From: Glaciimonas sp.
GTDB lineage: Bacteria > Pseudomonadota > Gammaproteobacteria > Burkholderiales > Burkholderiaceae
Length of the DNA stretch: 8,629 nucleotides
Assembly: GCA_014377145.1 (NCBI GenBank)
Contig: JACMQE010000027.1
Span: 1-8,629, forward strand
Direction of reading: 5' to 3'
Every line of letters begins with the position of its first letter. Position 1 is the stretch's first letter. Both the position numbers and the translations under genes were made by a program. Positions 1 to 8,604 of this stretch are shown piece by piece. Under the pieces are notes generated by a model that saw nothing but the letters and a program-made list of their open reading frames with translations, had not been told where the DNA came from and did not search any database.

Positions 1-297
1 GCCGATACATACCGCTTCATCGATTACCGCACGTGGGCGAGGGCGTTCTGTGCCATTGGCTGGATTGAGGGGGATGACTGGTTTACCGAGTAACTGCGCC
101 AATCGAAATACGCCTTCCTTGCCGCCGGGTGGACATTGATTGTAACTGGCGCTTCTGTTTGCGATTGCCTCAGCATAGGGATGGCAGCCGGAATAACCAC
201 ATTTAGTACATTGGGTTTGCGGCAGCAGCGCTTCAAGACTAGCGACGAGGGGTGGGATATTTGGTTTTGACACGGCAAATGATAACAACATAAACAT
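1..297 (-). CDS. rsxB: RnfB/RsxB-like electron-transport iron-sulfur protein, N-terminal part (runs off the window)
   Basis: The reading frame on the minus strand is open for 99 codons from an ATG at 297 to the window edge, with no stop or frameshift. The translation begins MFMLLSFAVSKPNIPPL and contains a CxxCxxxxC cluster (QCTKCGYSGC) followed by a fourth Cys in NQCPPGGKEGV. This is the 4Fe-4S ligand pattern of the RnfB/RsxB N-terminal domain. It continues through GKPVIPLNPANGTERPRPRAVID to the start of a ferredoxin CxxC motif (EAVCIG) at the edge. Betaproteobacterial members of this family lack the membrane helix of E. coli RsxB and are followed by two ferredoxin clusters, which would lie outside. 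The likely role is electron transfer; the partner is unknown. The start could also be GTG at 273, since the residues before it are poorly conserved. It lies 107 bp downstream of the phaZ pseudogene on the same strand. It is the only protein-coding gene here that shows no lesion, although only part of it is visible. Confidence 0.88.
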   Translation of the reverse strand, partial: MFMLLSFAVSKPNIPPLVASLEALLPQTQCTKCGYSGCHPYAEAIANRSASYNQCPPGGKEGVFRLAQLLGKPVIPLNPANGTERPRPRAVIDEAVCIG

Positions 298-404
298 CCA
301 TTATCCGTGTAAACCAGCGGTGCGCCAAATGGAAAAAGCCACGCTATTTGAAAGAGTGATTTTTATATTGTGGAATAGTTCAGATCATAATTTAATTATT
401 ATTC

Positions 405-1638
405 TCAGCCGTTAGCTTTGATAAATGCTGTGATGTTGGGTGCAATCAGTTCGTGCCAGCAACGATCGAAAAAAATACCATAATAACCATATTTTTTGGC
501 AATGAAATGCTGCTTATTGGCTGCGGGAATGGAAGAACACAAATCGTGCGCAACTTTAGTTTGTCCCGGGCCGGAAATATTATCGAGTTCACCTTCAATA
601 GTAAATAAGGCAACGCTCTTGATATCTTGGGGTTTTAACGAGTTTGCCACCGATTTTCCACGTGCCTAGTGGAAGACTAAAGTCTTGAAACACAGTTTTG
701 ATGATTTCCAGATAGTAGTCAACCGGCATGTCTAGCACGGCATTGTATTCGTCATAGAATTTGCGATAATTTTCGGCCGACTCTTTATCTCCTTCGCGTA
801 AGTGCATATAAAAAGTCCCAAGGACTTTGAGCTTAACGATTTGGATTCATCGACACAAAACCAGTGTGTTGGAAAAAGCCCGGATATACCTTGCGACCGG
901 CACCCGGATAATTCAAGGGAAAGGTATAGATAACGGTATTTTCAAACCAGCTAAATGGTTTTTTGATTGCTAGATCATTGACTTCGGTTGGTGAAATCCG
1001 TACATCTATTGCCCCCATCATCGTCATGCTCTTGGACGGCTTTGGATCATTGTCGGTTGCCATAAGCGCGATTGCAGCCAATACTGGGACGGTAGGTTGA
1101 CAAACTGAAATAACGTACAAATCAGGGCCTAGCAAGCGGATGAAATTCTGGATGTAATAGATGTAATCATGTAAATGGAAAGCGCCTTCGGTTGCTGGCA
1201 CCATGCGAGCGTCGATCCAGTCGGTGATATATACATCGTGATAGGGGAGTAAACCTTTTACCGTATCGCGCAGTAAAGTGGAAGGATGACCGGAGAGCGG
1301 CGCGGATAGTAGGACTGTTGGCTGCTTCAGGGTAGCAATCTCTTTTTTGCTTAAATTTTTCTTGAAATGCATTAACCGACAGAACGACTTTGTTATCTCT
1401 ACTTCTTCGATGACCTCTACTGTTTTGTCATTAATGAGGATAGTGCCAATGCTAAATTCTGGTTTTTCGTAATTTTTACCCAGTCTGTACATCATTCATA
1501 GCCAGCAGCGATACGCTTTACGAAAGGGGTGTAAGCGAGCGGTGATACGGAATTAGTAAAAAGCTTGGCACTTGTTTCCGTGAATTTCATCAGAGGTGTA
1601 AGTAAAGAACGGCTAAATTCGTGCATGTGATAAAGCAT
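405..1638 (-). pseudogene. phaZ: Intracellular polyhydroxybutyrate depolymerase PhaZ, degraded
   Basis: The full length of an intracellular PHB depolymerase (about 410 codons) can be followed on the minus strand by joining frames. The start is ATG at 1638 (MLYHMHEFSRSLLTPLMKF), with an AAAGG ribosome site 5-6 bases upstream. The family landmarks are YRLGKNYEKPEF, SAPLSGHPSTLLRDTV, YITDWIDARMVP, VISVCQPTVPVLAAIALMA (with the nucleophilic Cys of the PhaZa1-type enzymes), NYPGAGRKVYPGF, FYDEYNAVLDMPVDYYL and FTIEGELDNISGPGQT (with the triad Asp). Lesions are: a lost base at about 1493-1495, after GYE; an in-frame TAA just after MNPNR (about 833); an extra T in the T-run at about 809-815; and an extra base in the A/C run at about 629-636. 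A residue is missing in MMGAID, where the family has MMGGPID. The catalytic His of the usual GHYGIF is Tyr (GYYGIF, codon 485-483). The enzyme would have degraded stored PHB granules in the cytoplasm. It is surely non-functional. Confidence 0.94.
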
Positions 1639-1887
1639 ACAAACCTTTATAGGACTCTGTGATGACTCTTTGGGGAAAATCGAAAATTAATATGCTGTGT
1701 TGCAGTAAGCAGAATATTCTAACTTTGTAATTTAAAAGTGTTGTTTCAAAGATTTGTCATTGGAGACCTGCATTTGGTTCGCCTTAAAAATAACTACTCT
1801 ACCGTTTCATTATTTTCATAATAAATATCTCGAAGAAATGATCGTCGGGCGCGCATTCGGTACCTTAGTTATTGGATATAACTGATG
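1639..1887. other. Intergenic stretch upstream of phaZ, no gene seen
   Basis: This 249-base AT-rich stretch separates the phaZ start from the transposase remnant. It should hold the phaZ promoter on the minus strand, but I cannot pick a convincing -35/-10 pair. Open frames in it are very short and unlike known proteins. A partly symmetrical CTG/CAG-rich sequence lies near 1691-1711, but it is too weak to call a regulator site. Confidence 0.5.
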
Positions 1888-2444
1888 TTACGTAGCCTGC
1901 AGAAATTGAAGTTTGGCATATGCTTTGCGGGTTGCTTTAATAAATAGCTTTTCTCTTAATGCAAAGTGATTTTCTTTATGCTTGATTATCAAGCATTCCA
2001 ATTTAAAAATAGCGTAAATCGACATGAATACATGATTGTTTTGTGTCTTCACTTTGCAAGTTGGAGATTTTGCCAATGCAGAGTTTGACTTCAATAATTT
2101 ATAAAACACTTCCACTTTCCACCGTTGTATCTATCCGCACGAAGCGACCTTCTCGTTTGCCTTCATCGCTGAGCGTGATTAAACGATTGTCTTTGAGTGG
2201 GGCGATAAATGCTGCTTCTTTTTTACAATAAAATCAAAATCTTCAATGAGAAAAATCAGCTACCTATTATTACATAGCAACATTTAAATGCGTTGTTGGC
2301 GCACGTTGCGATCATTTCTCATACGAGTTTTTTCTTCGCTACGAAGCTTGCAAGTTTGATTTTCCGTGTTTGTAAATCACAAAATTGCTCTTGATTAAAG
2401 AAAAGAAGCTCTTTGCCATTATTTGTTTCATCTTTGACATGCAT
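1888..2444 (-). pseudogene. DDE transposase remnant, IS4/IS701-like group
   Basis: The clearest part is the C-terminal end, read from about 2122 to the TAA at 1888: RWKVEVFYKLLKSNSALAKSP, then NNHVFMSIYAIFKLECL and ENHFALREKLFIKATRKAYAKLQFL. This matches the C-terminal region (with the Glu-containing RWxVE motif) of IS4/IS701-type transposases. Upstream, in other frames, are FIVKKKQHF, FIAPLKDNRLITLSDEGKREGRFVRID and, fainter, EMIATCANNAFKCCYVIIGS, all in the expected order. Between GRFVRID and RWKVEVF the usual roughly 60 residues are missing, so there is an internal deletion. A lost T near 2207-2210 shifts the frame, and TGA codons occur at 2258-2256 and 2321-2319. The 5' boundary is approximate, and no terminal repeats were found. 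The piece sits between phaZ and pstS and may have separated the pst operon from its original upstream neighbour. The family call is firm for a DDE transposase; the IS4 versus IS701 placement is less sure. Confidence 0.8.
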
Positions 2445-2459
2445 TTCGGTCAAAGTCTG

Positions 2460-2478
2460 CTTTCACAAGCATGTCATA
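2460..2478 (+). promoter_or_regulatory. Candidate PhoB box upstream of pstS
   Basis: Two half-sites, TTTCACA (2461-2467) and TGTCATA (2472-2478), stand 11 bases apart. This is the spacing of the tandem TGTCA-type repeats bound by PhoB. The second half-site is a perfect match, and the first differs from TGTCACA by one base. A weaker third repeat (TTGGTTA, 2483-2489) continues the 11-base period. PhoB binding here would activate pstS under phosphate starvation. The box lies 141 bases before the pstS start codon and next to the decayed transposase. The match is visual only; no matrix score was computed. Confidence 0.6.
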
Positions 2479-2487
2479 AATGTTGGT

Positions 2488-2493
2488 TAGAGT
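2488..2493 (+). promoter_or_regulatory. Possible -10 element of the Pho-type pstS promoter
   Basis: TAGAGT matches TATAAT at four of six positions and lies 9 bases after the last half-site of the candidate PhoB box. This is about the distance expected when PhoB replaces the -35 contact. It would give a 5' untranslated leader of roughly 120 bases before pstS. The alternative TAAAAT at 2517-2522 is a better hexamer but is too far from the box. Confidence 0.35.
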
Positions 2494-2608
2494 TCGACTT
2501 GTCTTGATCGATTTTGTAAAATTAGCGACTTAATTTATGTGATGTAGGCTGCTACTAGTAGATACCTGAAGTCTTATATTAAGTCTGATCATTAATTCAC
2601 GTAAATAT

Positions 2609-2613
2609 CGGAG
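2609..2613 (+). promoter_or_regulatory. Ribosome binding site of pstS
   Basis: CGGAG lies six bases before the ATG at 2620. It supports this start, from which a signal peptide is read directly. Confidence 0.7.
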
Positions 2614-2619
2614 TAACGC

Positions 2620-3667
2620 ATGGGTCTCAATAAAATTCTTATATCCGTCTTCTTGGCGTTGGATGCAACATTTTCAGTTTCATCGGTTATGGCGGCGGAA
2701 ATTAATGGGGCTGGCGCATCCTTTCCCTATCCTATTTACGCAAAATGGGCTGAGTCTTATAAAGTTACCACGGGCAACAGTCTAAAATATCAATCAATCA
2801 ATCGGTTCGGGCGGCGGTATCAAACAGATTAAAGTCAAGACGGTCGATTTTGGTGCGTCGGACATGCCATTGAAGGTAGGATAATTAAAAACTGACAATT
2901 TGATGCAATTTCCGGCAATGATAGGTGGGTGTTGTGCCGATGGTGAATTTGGACGGTATCGCTCCAGGCCAATTGAAAATTACCGGCGCAATATTGGACG
3001 ACATTTATCTGGGCAAAGTCACTAAATGGAATTCACCTGAAATCGCTGCACTGAATCCAGGTGGGAAATTGTCTGATAGCGATATCACTTTCGTGTATCG
3101 CGCTGACGGTTCAGGGACTTCGTTCGTATTTACAAGCTATTTGTCGAAAATCACCCCTGGTTTCAAGAGCGGCGTTGGTGCAGGCACTTCGGTTAAATGG
3201 CCATTCGGTGTGGGTGCTAAAGGCAATAAAGGTTTTGCTGCTAACATCCAAAAAATCAAAGGCGCGATTGGTTATGTGGAATATGCTTATGCTAAAAACA
3301 GTAAGTCGTAACACATGCAGTTGAAGAATCGCGACGGTAGTTTTGCGCAGCCGGATAACGAAACTTTCAAGGCCGCCGCTGGTGCGGAATGGGCCAAGAC
3401 TCCCGGTTTTGCGGTTGACTTTACAGATGCTTCTGGCAAACAAAGTTGGCCTATCACCAGCGCTTCTTTCATTTTTCTACACAAATCGCAAGCTGATGGC
3501 GCTAAGAGTAAAAAAGTCTTGAGGTTCTTTGATTGAGCTTACAAAAACGGTGGTCCGGCAGCTACTGCACTCGACTACGTCGCCATTCCTCCATTGGTTG
3601 TAAAGCTAGTTACCGAGGTTTGAAAAACCGAAGTGAAAGATACTGTGCGGGTAAGACAGTCTGTTAA
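2620..3667 (+). pseudogene. pstS: Periplasmic phosphate-binding protein PstS, degraded
   Basis: The start at 2620 gives a Sec signal peptide (MGLNKILISVFLAL..., likely cleaved near VMA-AE) and then the PstS mature start INGAGASFPYPIYAKWAESYK. Joining frames recovers about 346 residues, the normal family length. Landmarks are GSGGGIKQIKVKTVDFGASD and YRADGSGTSFVF (phosphate-binding loops), GAIGYVEYAYAKNSKS, HMQLKNRDGSFAQPDNETFK and GPAATALDYVAIP. Lesions are: an extra AATC copy in the tandem run at 2791-2803; TAA at 2882-2884; an extra G in the run at 2927-2929; TAA at 3309-3311; TGA at 3534-3536, in place of Trp of FDWAYKNGG; TGA at 3621-3623, again at a Trp position; and about two extra bases near 3644-3647. 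The natural stop is then TAA at 3665-3667. The signal-peptide core also holds an Asp (ALDATF). PstS would deliver phosphate to PstC/PstA; this copy cannot. Confidence 0.96.
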
Positions 3668-3941
3668 TGCTGTAATAGCGCTATACAAGTAACGCTGTGT
3701 ATTACCAAAAGGCGTTAAGAGCGTGAAGTAGTCAGTTTAAAGAAAAGACAGGTAGACCATCAATGCTGAAGGCCTGCTTGTAGTAAAAACTAGAAACTAT
3801 CAGTATTAACTAACGCCGAAAATCTATCACCTGATATCTGAAACTGCTATATACCCTATGAGCGTTCTATGGCTACGCGGAGGGTATAGTTTCACGCACT
3901 GTAGGCGAATATGGCACACACTTTATTGGATATCACTACTC
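3668..3941. other. pstS-pstC intergenic region with small inverted repeats
   Basis: No gene is seen in these 274 bases. Just after pstS lies a perfect 10-base palindrome, ATAGCGCTAT (3675-3684). A pair TAACGC (3690-3695) and GCGTTA (3712-3717) could form a weak hairpin with a 16-base loop. Neither is followed by a run of T, so neither looks like an intrinsic terminator. An open frame from 3858 reads into pstC in frame, but its first 28 residues do not resemble PstC. Confidence 0.45.
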
Positions 3942-4916
3942 ATGAGTGCAAGTATTCCTTTTATGGTGCAACCTCTATCACTCCAAGCCAGTTTGTCGCA
4001 GCAAGCGTTGCTTGCAAAGATGCGCAAACAATGTATCGAGGATTTCTTCTTCCATAAAATAACGATGGCATTTTCCCTGATTGTATTATTGGTTTTGGTG
4101 GGGATTATCGTTTTGCTGAATATTAGAGCTTGCCCAGTATTCCATGAATTTGGACTTTCGTTCACCACACGGGTTGAGTGGGATCCTGTGAATAATCAGT
4201 ACGGCGCAATGATTGCTATTGTCGGCACGCTGGTGACATCATTTATTGCGCTGTTGATTGCATTCCCTATTAGTTTTGGTATCGCGCTGTTTCTGACCAA
4301 AATTTGTTCGTCAAAATTACGCTAGCCTTTAGGTACCGCAGTTGAGCTTCTAGCGGGAGTGCCAAGTATTATTTAAGGTATATGGGATTGTTCGTCTTCG
4401 CGCCGTTGTTTGCCGAATACGTCCAGCTGCTTTTAGGGAGCACCTTAGGTCAGTTGCCGGGAATCGGTATTTTGAATGCGGGACTGATTCTAGCCTTCAT
4501 GATTATTCAATTCATCGCCTCAGTAATGCGTGACGTATTTGAAGTAACCAGCATTATTAAAAGAGTCTGCTTAAGGCCCCGGTTGTACCTGTTAGGAAGT
4601 GGTACGCAAATTGGTAATACCATCTGCCAAAACTGGCGTGGTTGGGGTTGTAATGCTGGGACTTGGTCGCGCTTTGGGTGAGACCATGGTGGTGACTTTC
4701 GTGATCGGTAATTCTTACCGTTTGTCGTGGTCACTGTTCGGTGCCGGAAATAGTATTGCATCGAAGCTGGAAAATGAGATTGCAGAAGCATCCTCAACAT
4801 TACATGTCTCGGCATTGTTCGCGTTCGGTCTGATCTTGTTTGTCATTACTTTCCTGGTGTTGTCCGCGACTAAGTTAATGTTGATCGGAATGTCTCCCAA
4901 GGAAGGTATCAAATGA
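3942..4916 (+). pseudogene. pstC: Phosphate ABC transporter permease PstC, degraded
   Basis: The start chosen is ATG at 3942 (MSASIPFMVQ); the frame is open further upstream, but PstC-like sequence begins here. Landmarks are FFFHKITMAFSLIVLLVLVGI (first membrane helix, about residues 43-61), [60 protein letters not shown] and [21 protein letters not shown], ending MSPKEGIK. The restored length is about 325 residues, as usual for PstC. Lesions are: TAG at 4323-4325; TAA at 4374-4376, at the Tyr of SIIYG; loss of one G at about 4384-4386; loss of two C at about 4548-4550, turning the expected [12 protein letters not shown] out of frame; and then TAA at 4572-4574 and TAG at 4593-4595, inside the cytoplasmic EAA loop. 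The stop overlaps the pstA start as ATGA (4913-4916), a relic of translational coupling. PstC would form half of the phosphate channel in the inner membrane. Confidence 0.95.
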
Positions 4917-5532
4917 GCGCCCATAATCAGACTTCATCTTTAATTAAATCTTCAGTACAGAGTTTTCCAACGACCCCAGCGGTAAACAAGGTATATCGCA
5001 AGCGTATTTTGACGTACAAAATTGGCATGATTCTGTCGTTTATGGGGATGGTGTGTGGGCTAATCGTGTTGATGTGGATTTTGGCAACGCTGGTGATCAA
5101 CGGCCTGGGAGCAATGAATCTTGAATTGCTTACTCAAAATACGTCGTCGCCGGATATTGGAGGGGGTGGTTTGCTGAACCCGATTATTGGTAGCTTGATG
5201 CTCGTTGGCTTGGCAACACTGATTAGTACTCCAATCGGCATATTGGCCTAGGTTACATGTTTTGTGGCTGACATCATGTTGTCAGCACCATCGATTGTGA
5301 TTGACCTTTTTGTGTGCCCGATATATGTCGCCAAAATTGGCCATTTTTCACGATGGGTAGGGACTTTTTTCCTTTCATTAATTGCGGTTCCGGTATTGGT
5401 GCGGAATACTGACAACATGCTTAAACTCGCACCAGGCAACCTACGTGAGGCTGCATTTGCGCTCGGTGCACCACGCTGGAAAGTCGCATTGACAGAGTCT
5501 GTCTGAGTGCAGTTGAGGCTGGCGTGGTGACC
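4913..5532 (+). pseudogene. pstA: Phosphate ABC transporter permease PstA, truncated and degraded
   Basis: The start ATG at 4913 overlaps the pstC stop. The first 112 codons read cleanly ([14 protein letters not shown]..., membrane helices at about residues 36-61 and 88-110, DIGGGGLLNPIIGSLML and LISTPIGILA). TAG at 5249-5251 then interrupts. At this point about 15-20 residues of the family (the TYLAEY region) are missing and the frame resumes with VTCFVADIMLSAPSIVIDLFV, so the stop accompanies an in-frame deletion. The EAA loop NLREAAFALGAPRWKVAL is readable. A lost C near 5503 moves SAVEAGVVT (5506-5532) into another frame. After that nothing resembles PstA. The last roughly 90 residues, including the VARISGETAPLL region, are gone, and pstB begins 69 bases later. 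The end given is that of recognisable similarity; the frame closes at 5589. This was the second half of the phosphate channel. Confidence 0.93.
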
Positions 5533-5601
5533 GATGATAAGATCCATAAATATATATTTATATTGCATTATTATCTGGACATGCACTGAAAACTGCATTT
5601 A

Positions 5602-6387
5602 ATGACTACGATTACTATGACTAATCAAACACTGCATGGCGCCGATTACAACGCCACTAAAAGGCCGAAAATAAAAATTTCAAAGCTCAATTTTTTCTAC
5701 AGTCATTTTCAAGGATTGAAAAATATTAATGAGAAAAAAGTAACTGCATTTATGCGTCCATCCGGTTACGGAAAATCTAAACTGTTACAGACACTTAATC
5801 GGATGTATGACCTGTATCCAGGGCAGCGTCCAGAAGGTCAGATCATGTATGCCGGTCGGAATATTCTGGATACGGGTCTATGATGTGAACATGTTGCGCG
5901 CTAAAGTTGGGATAGTGTTTCAGAAGCCAACGCCGTTTCCGATGTCAATATACGACAACATCGCTTTTGGTATTCGCCTATACGAAAATTCACCTAAAGA
6001 TGAAATGGATGAGTGCGTTGATTGGGTGCTTTGGGGCGAGGTTAAGGATAAGTTGAATAAAAGTGGTTTGAGTTTATCTGGTCGCCAGCAGCAGAGATTA
6101 TGTATCACGCATAGTGTGGCAGTGCGCCTCGATGTACTTTTGTTGAATGAGCCAACCTCGGCGCTTGATCCTATCTCGACCGCCAAGGTGGAGAGATTGA
6201 TCACTGAACTGACGCAGGATTATAATGTTACCATCGTACCTACAACATGCAGCAGGCCGCACGTTGCTCGGATTTTAAGGCTTATATGTATCTGGGTGAA
6301 CTGGTGGAGTTTGGCCCTACGGATCAAGTATTTATGAATCCTGCGCGTAAAGAAACACAAGACTATATTACTGGCCGTTTTGGTTAA
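5602..6387 (+). pseudogene. pstB: Phosphate ABC transporter ATPase PstB, degraded
   Basis: The frame starts at ATG 5602 ([14 protein letters not shown] 5617 is possible) without a clear Shine-Dalgarno site, probably because the deletion at the end of pstA changed the upstream sequence. PstB landmarks are [75 protein letters not shown] and, after a frame change, [18 protein letters not shown] and [12 protein letters not shown]. Lesions are a shift ending in TGA 5881-5883 (the frame resumes at 5879) and loss of one base at about 6238-6241. Small in-frame losses occur after KNIN and after DWVL. Functional motifs have drifted: Walker A is RPSGYGKSK where the family has GPSGCGKST, the signature is LSGRQQQ for LSGGQQQ, Walker B ends LLLNEP for LLLDEP, and the switch His would be Tyr. 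PstB would have powered phosphate import from the cytoplasmic face. Confidence 0.96.
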
Positions 6388-6450
6388 TACGCTAATACAC
6401 CATTTTTGAATACCCTATTTAATCTGCACAAAACCGTAAGAAATAACCAG

Positions 6451-7154
6451 ATGAATGGCGAACACTCTTCAAAGCAATATGATTCTGACCTCGAAACTAT
6501 TCGCTCCAAAGTGTTATTGATGGGCGGCTTGGTCGAGCGCCAATTTCAAGAGGCGATGAACTTTTTCCGCAATGGTAATATTGCCTCCGATGAACGTGTT
6601 ATCAAGATTGATGACGCGGTTAATTCGCTAGAAGTAGAGCTAGATAACGCTTGCAGCAATTTGATCGTGCGTCGGCAGCCTACTGCAAATAATTTGCGTA
6701 CTATGAGGGCAACAATCAAGGTGATTACTGATCTCGAATGAGTTGGTAATGAAGCGACAAAGATTGCCCGCACCGCGATTCATTTACATCAGCGTGGCAT
6801 CGGTAGTATTGACCATATTGAAACGGTATGGATAATTGTGCTGCTGCCGCTGATTTGTTGCACGATGCATTGGATGTGCTGGTGCGGCTTGATCAAAAAC
6901 AAGCAATTCAACTTATTTCTCAGGATGCCATTGTTGACCGCGATTTCCGTTCCATCATGCGCAACGTCATTATCTACATGATGAAAGACCCACGCACAAT
7001 TTCTGCCTTGATGGATACTTTGTGGGTCGTCAAAGCAATCGAGAGAATTGGTGATCACGCTAAAAATATTGCTGAATATGTGATCTATATTTTCGAGGGT
7101 AAAGACATTCGCCATACAGATTATGCGGTGACCCAACTTGGCCCGGACGCTTAA
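6451..7154 (+). pseudogene. phoU: Phosphate-signalling protein PhoU, degraded
   Basis: The best start is ATG 6451 (MNGEHSSKQYDSDLETIRSKV), matching the usual PhoU N-terminus; the frame is open from about 6406, but those extra residues are unlike PhoU. The restored length is about 234 residues, normal for the family, covering both three-helix repeats. The first metal-binding motif, normally ERIGDEA, reads E-stop-VGNEA: TGA at 6739-6741 replaces an Arg codon (CGA to TGA would do it), and the Asp is Asn. One base is lost at about 6820-6829, after HIET. The second repeat is well preserved: RSIMRNVIIYMMKDPRTIS, then ERIGDHAKNIAEYVIYIFEGK. PhoU would restrain PhoR/PhoB signalling when phosphate is ample. 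It is the last gene of the operon and is followed by no phoB or phoR. Confidence 0.94.
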
Positions 7155-7449
7155 TATATTAATTGCATCGGTTACTCGTAATTAGTTACTAGTAACGAAT
7201 AGACTAACGATGCATCCAGTATGTTTATAAAGGCGAACGATTGCCTTAACTGCATTGTGCTTCTTGAGCATTTCGATATTCACTTCCATCGTTATGTCTT
7301 TGGCACAAGTTTTAGTAAATACGTTGATCGATCAGTTTTGCCTGAATTCTCAATAATGTGATGATGGCCACATCCCTTGTGCGCTATCATTCTTTTATTG
7401 AGTGCCCTATGAATCCGCAGATGTTATTTTAGATACTAGCAGCGCTACA
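7155..7449. other. Intergenic stretch between phoU and the IS3 element
   Basis: I recognise no gene in these 295 bases. Close to phoU lie two near-identical short palindromes, TTACTCGTAA (7172-7181) and GTTACTAGTAAC (7185-7196, perfect). They have no T-run after them, so I do not call a terminator. A 35-codon open frame on the minus strand (7289-7182) has no ribosome site and no recognisable relatives. In many betaproteobacteria phoB follows phoU; no trace of it is visible here. Confidence 0.5.
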
Positions 7450-7450
7450 T

Positions 7451-7475
7451 GTCATGGTCTAATAAAAACAGACAG
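7451..7475 (+). repeat. Left terminal inverted repeat of the IS3 element
   Basis: This 25-base repeat starts GTCATGGTC and ends AAAACAGACAG. It pairs with 8605-8629 with three mismatches. Confidence 0.88.
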
Positions 7476-7517
7476 CTCAATAAGAGATAATTGCCTAACT
7501 TGAGAGGTCGCAAAGAC

Positions 7518-8580
<1,063 letters not shown>

Positions 8581-8604
8581 ATAAATTCAGAAAAACCTAA
8601 AGAA

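Noticed and set aside
1691..1711. CTG/CAG-rich stretch as a PhaR operator for phaZ
   Set aside because: The symmetry is partial and the spacing does not match a known PhaR site well enough. It is only suggestive because of the neighbouring gene.
2043..2231. 62-codon open frame on the plus strand
   Set aside because: It is antisense to recognisable transposase sequence and its product looks like nothing known.
2791..2803. AATC run as programmed frameshift or phase-variation switch
   Set aside because: With only three repeat units, and five or more other lesions downstream, switching could not restore PstS.
3111..3484. Open frames on the minus strand opposite pstS
   Set aside because: They have no family resemblance, lie antisense to clear PstS coding sequence, and have no ribosome sites; they are shadows.
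3534..6741. TGA read as Trp (alternative genetic code), since two stops in pstS fall at Trp positions
   Set aside because: TGA also replaces Arg in phoU. TAA and TAG interrupt the same genes, many frameshifts are present, and ordinary TGG codons are used throughout.
7182..7289. 35-codon minus-strand frame (MEVNIEMLKKHNAVKAIVRL...)
   Set aside because: It has no ribosome binding site and no recognised relatives, and it ends inside a palindrome. It could be a gene remnant but cannot be supported.
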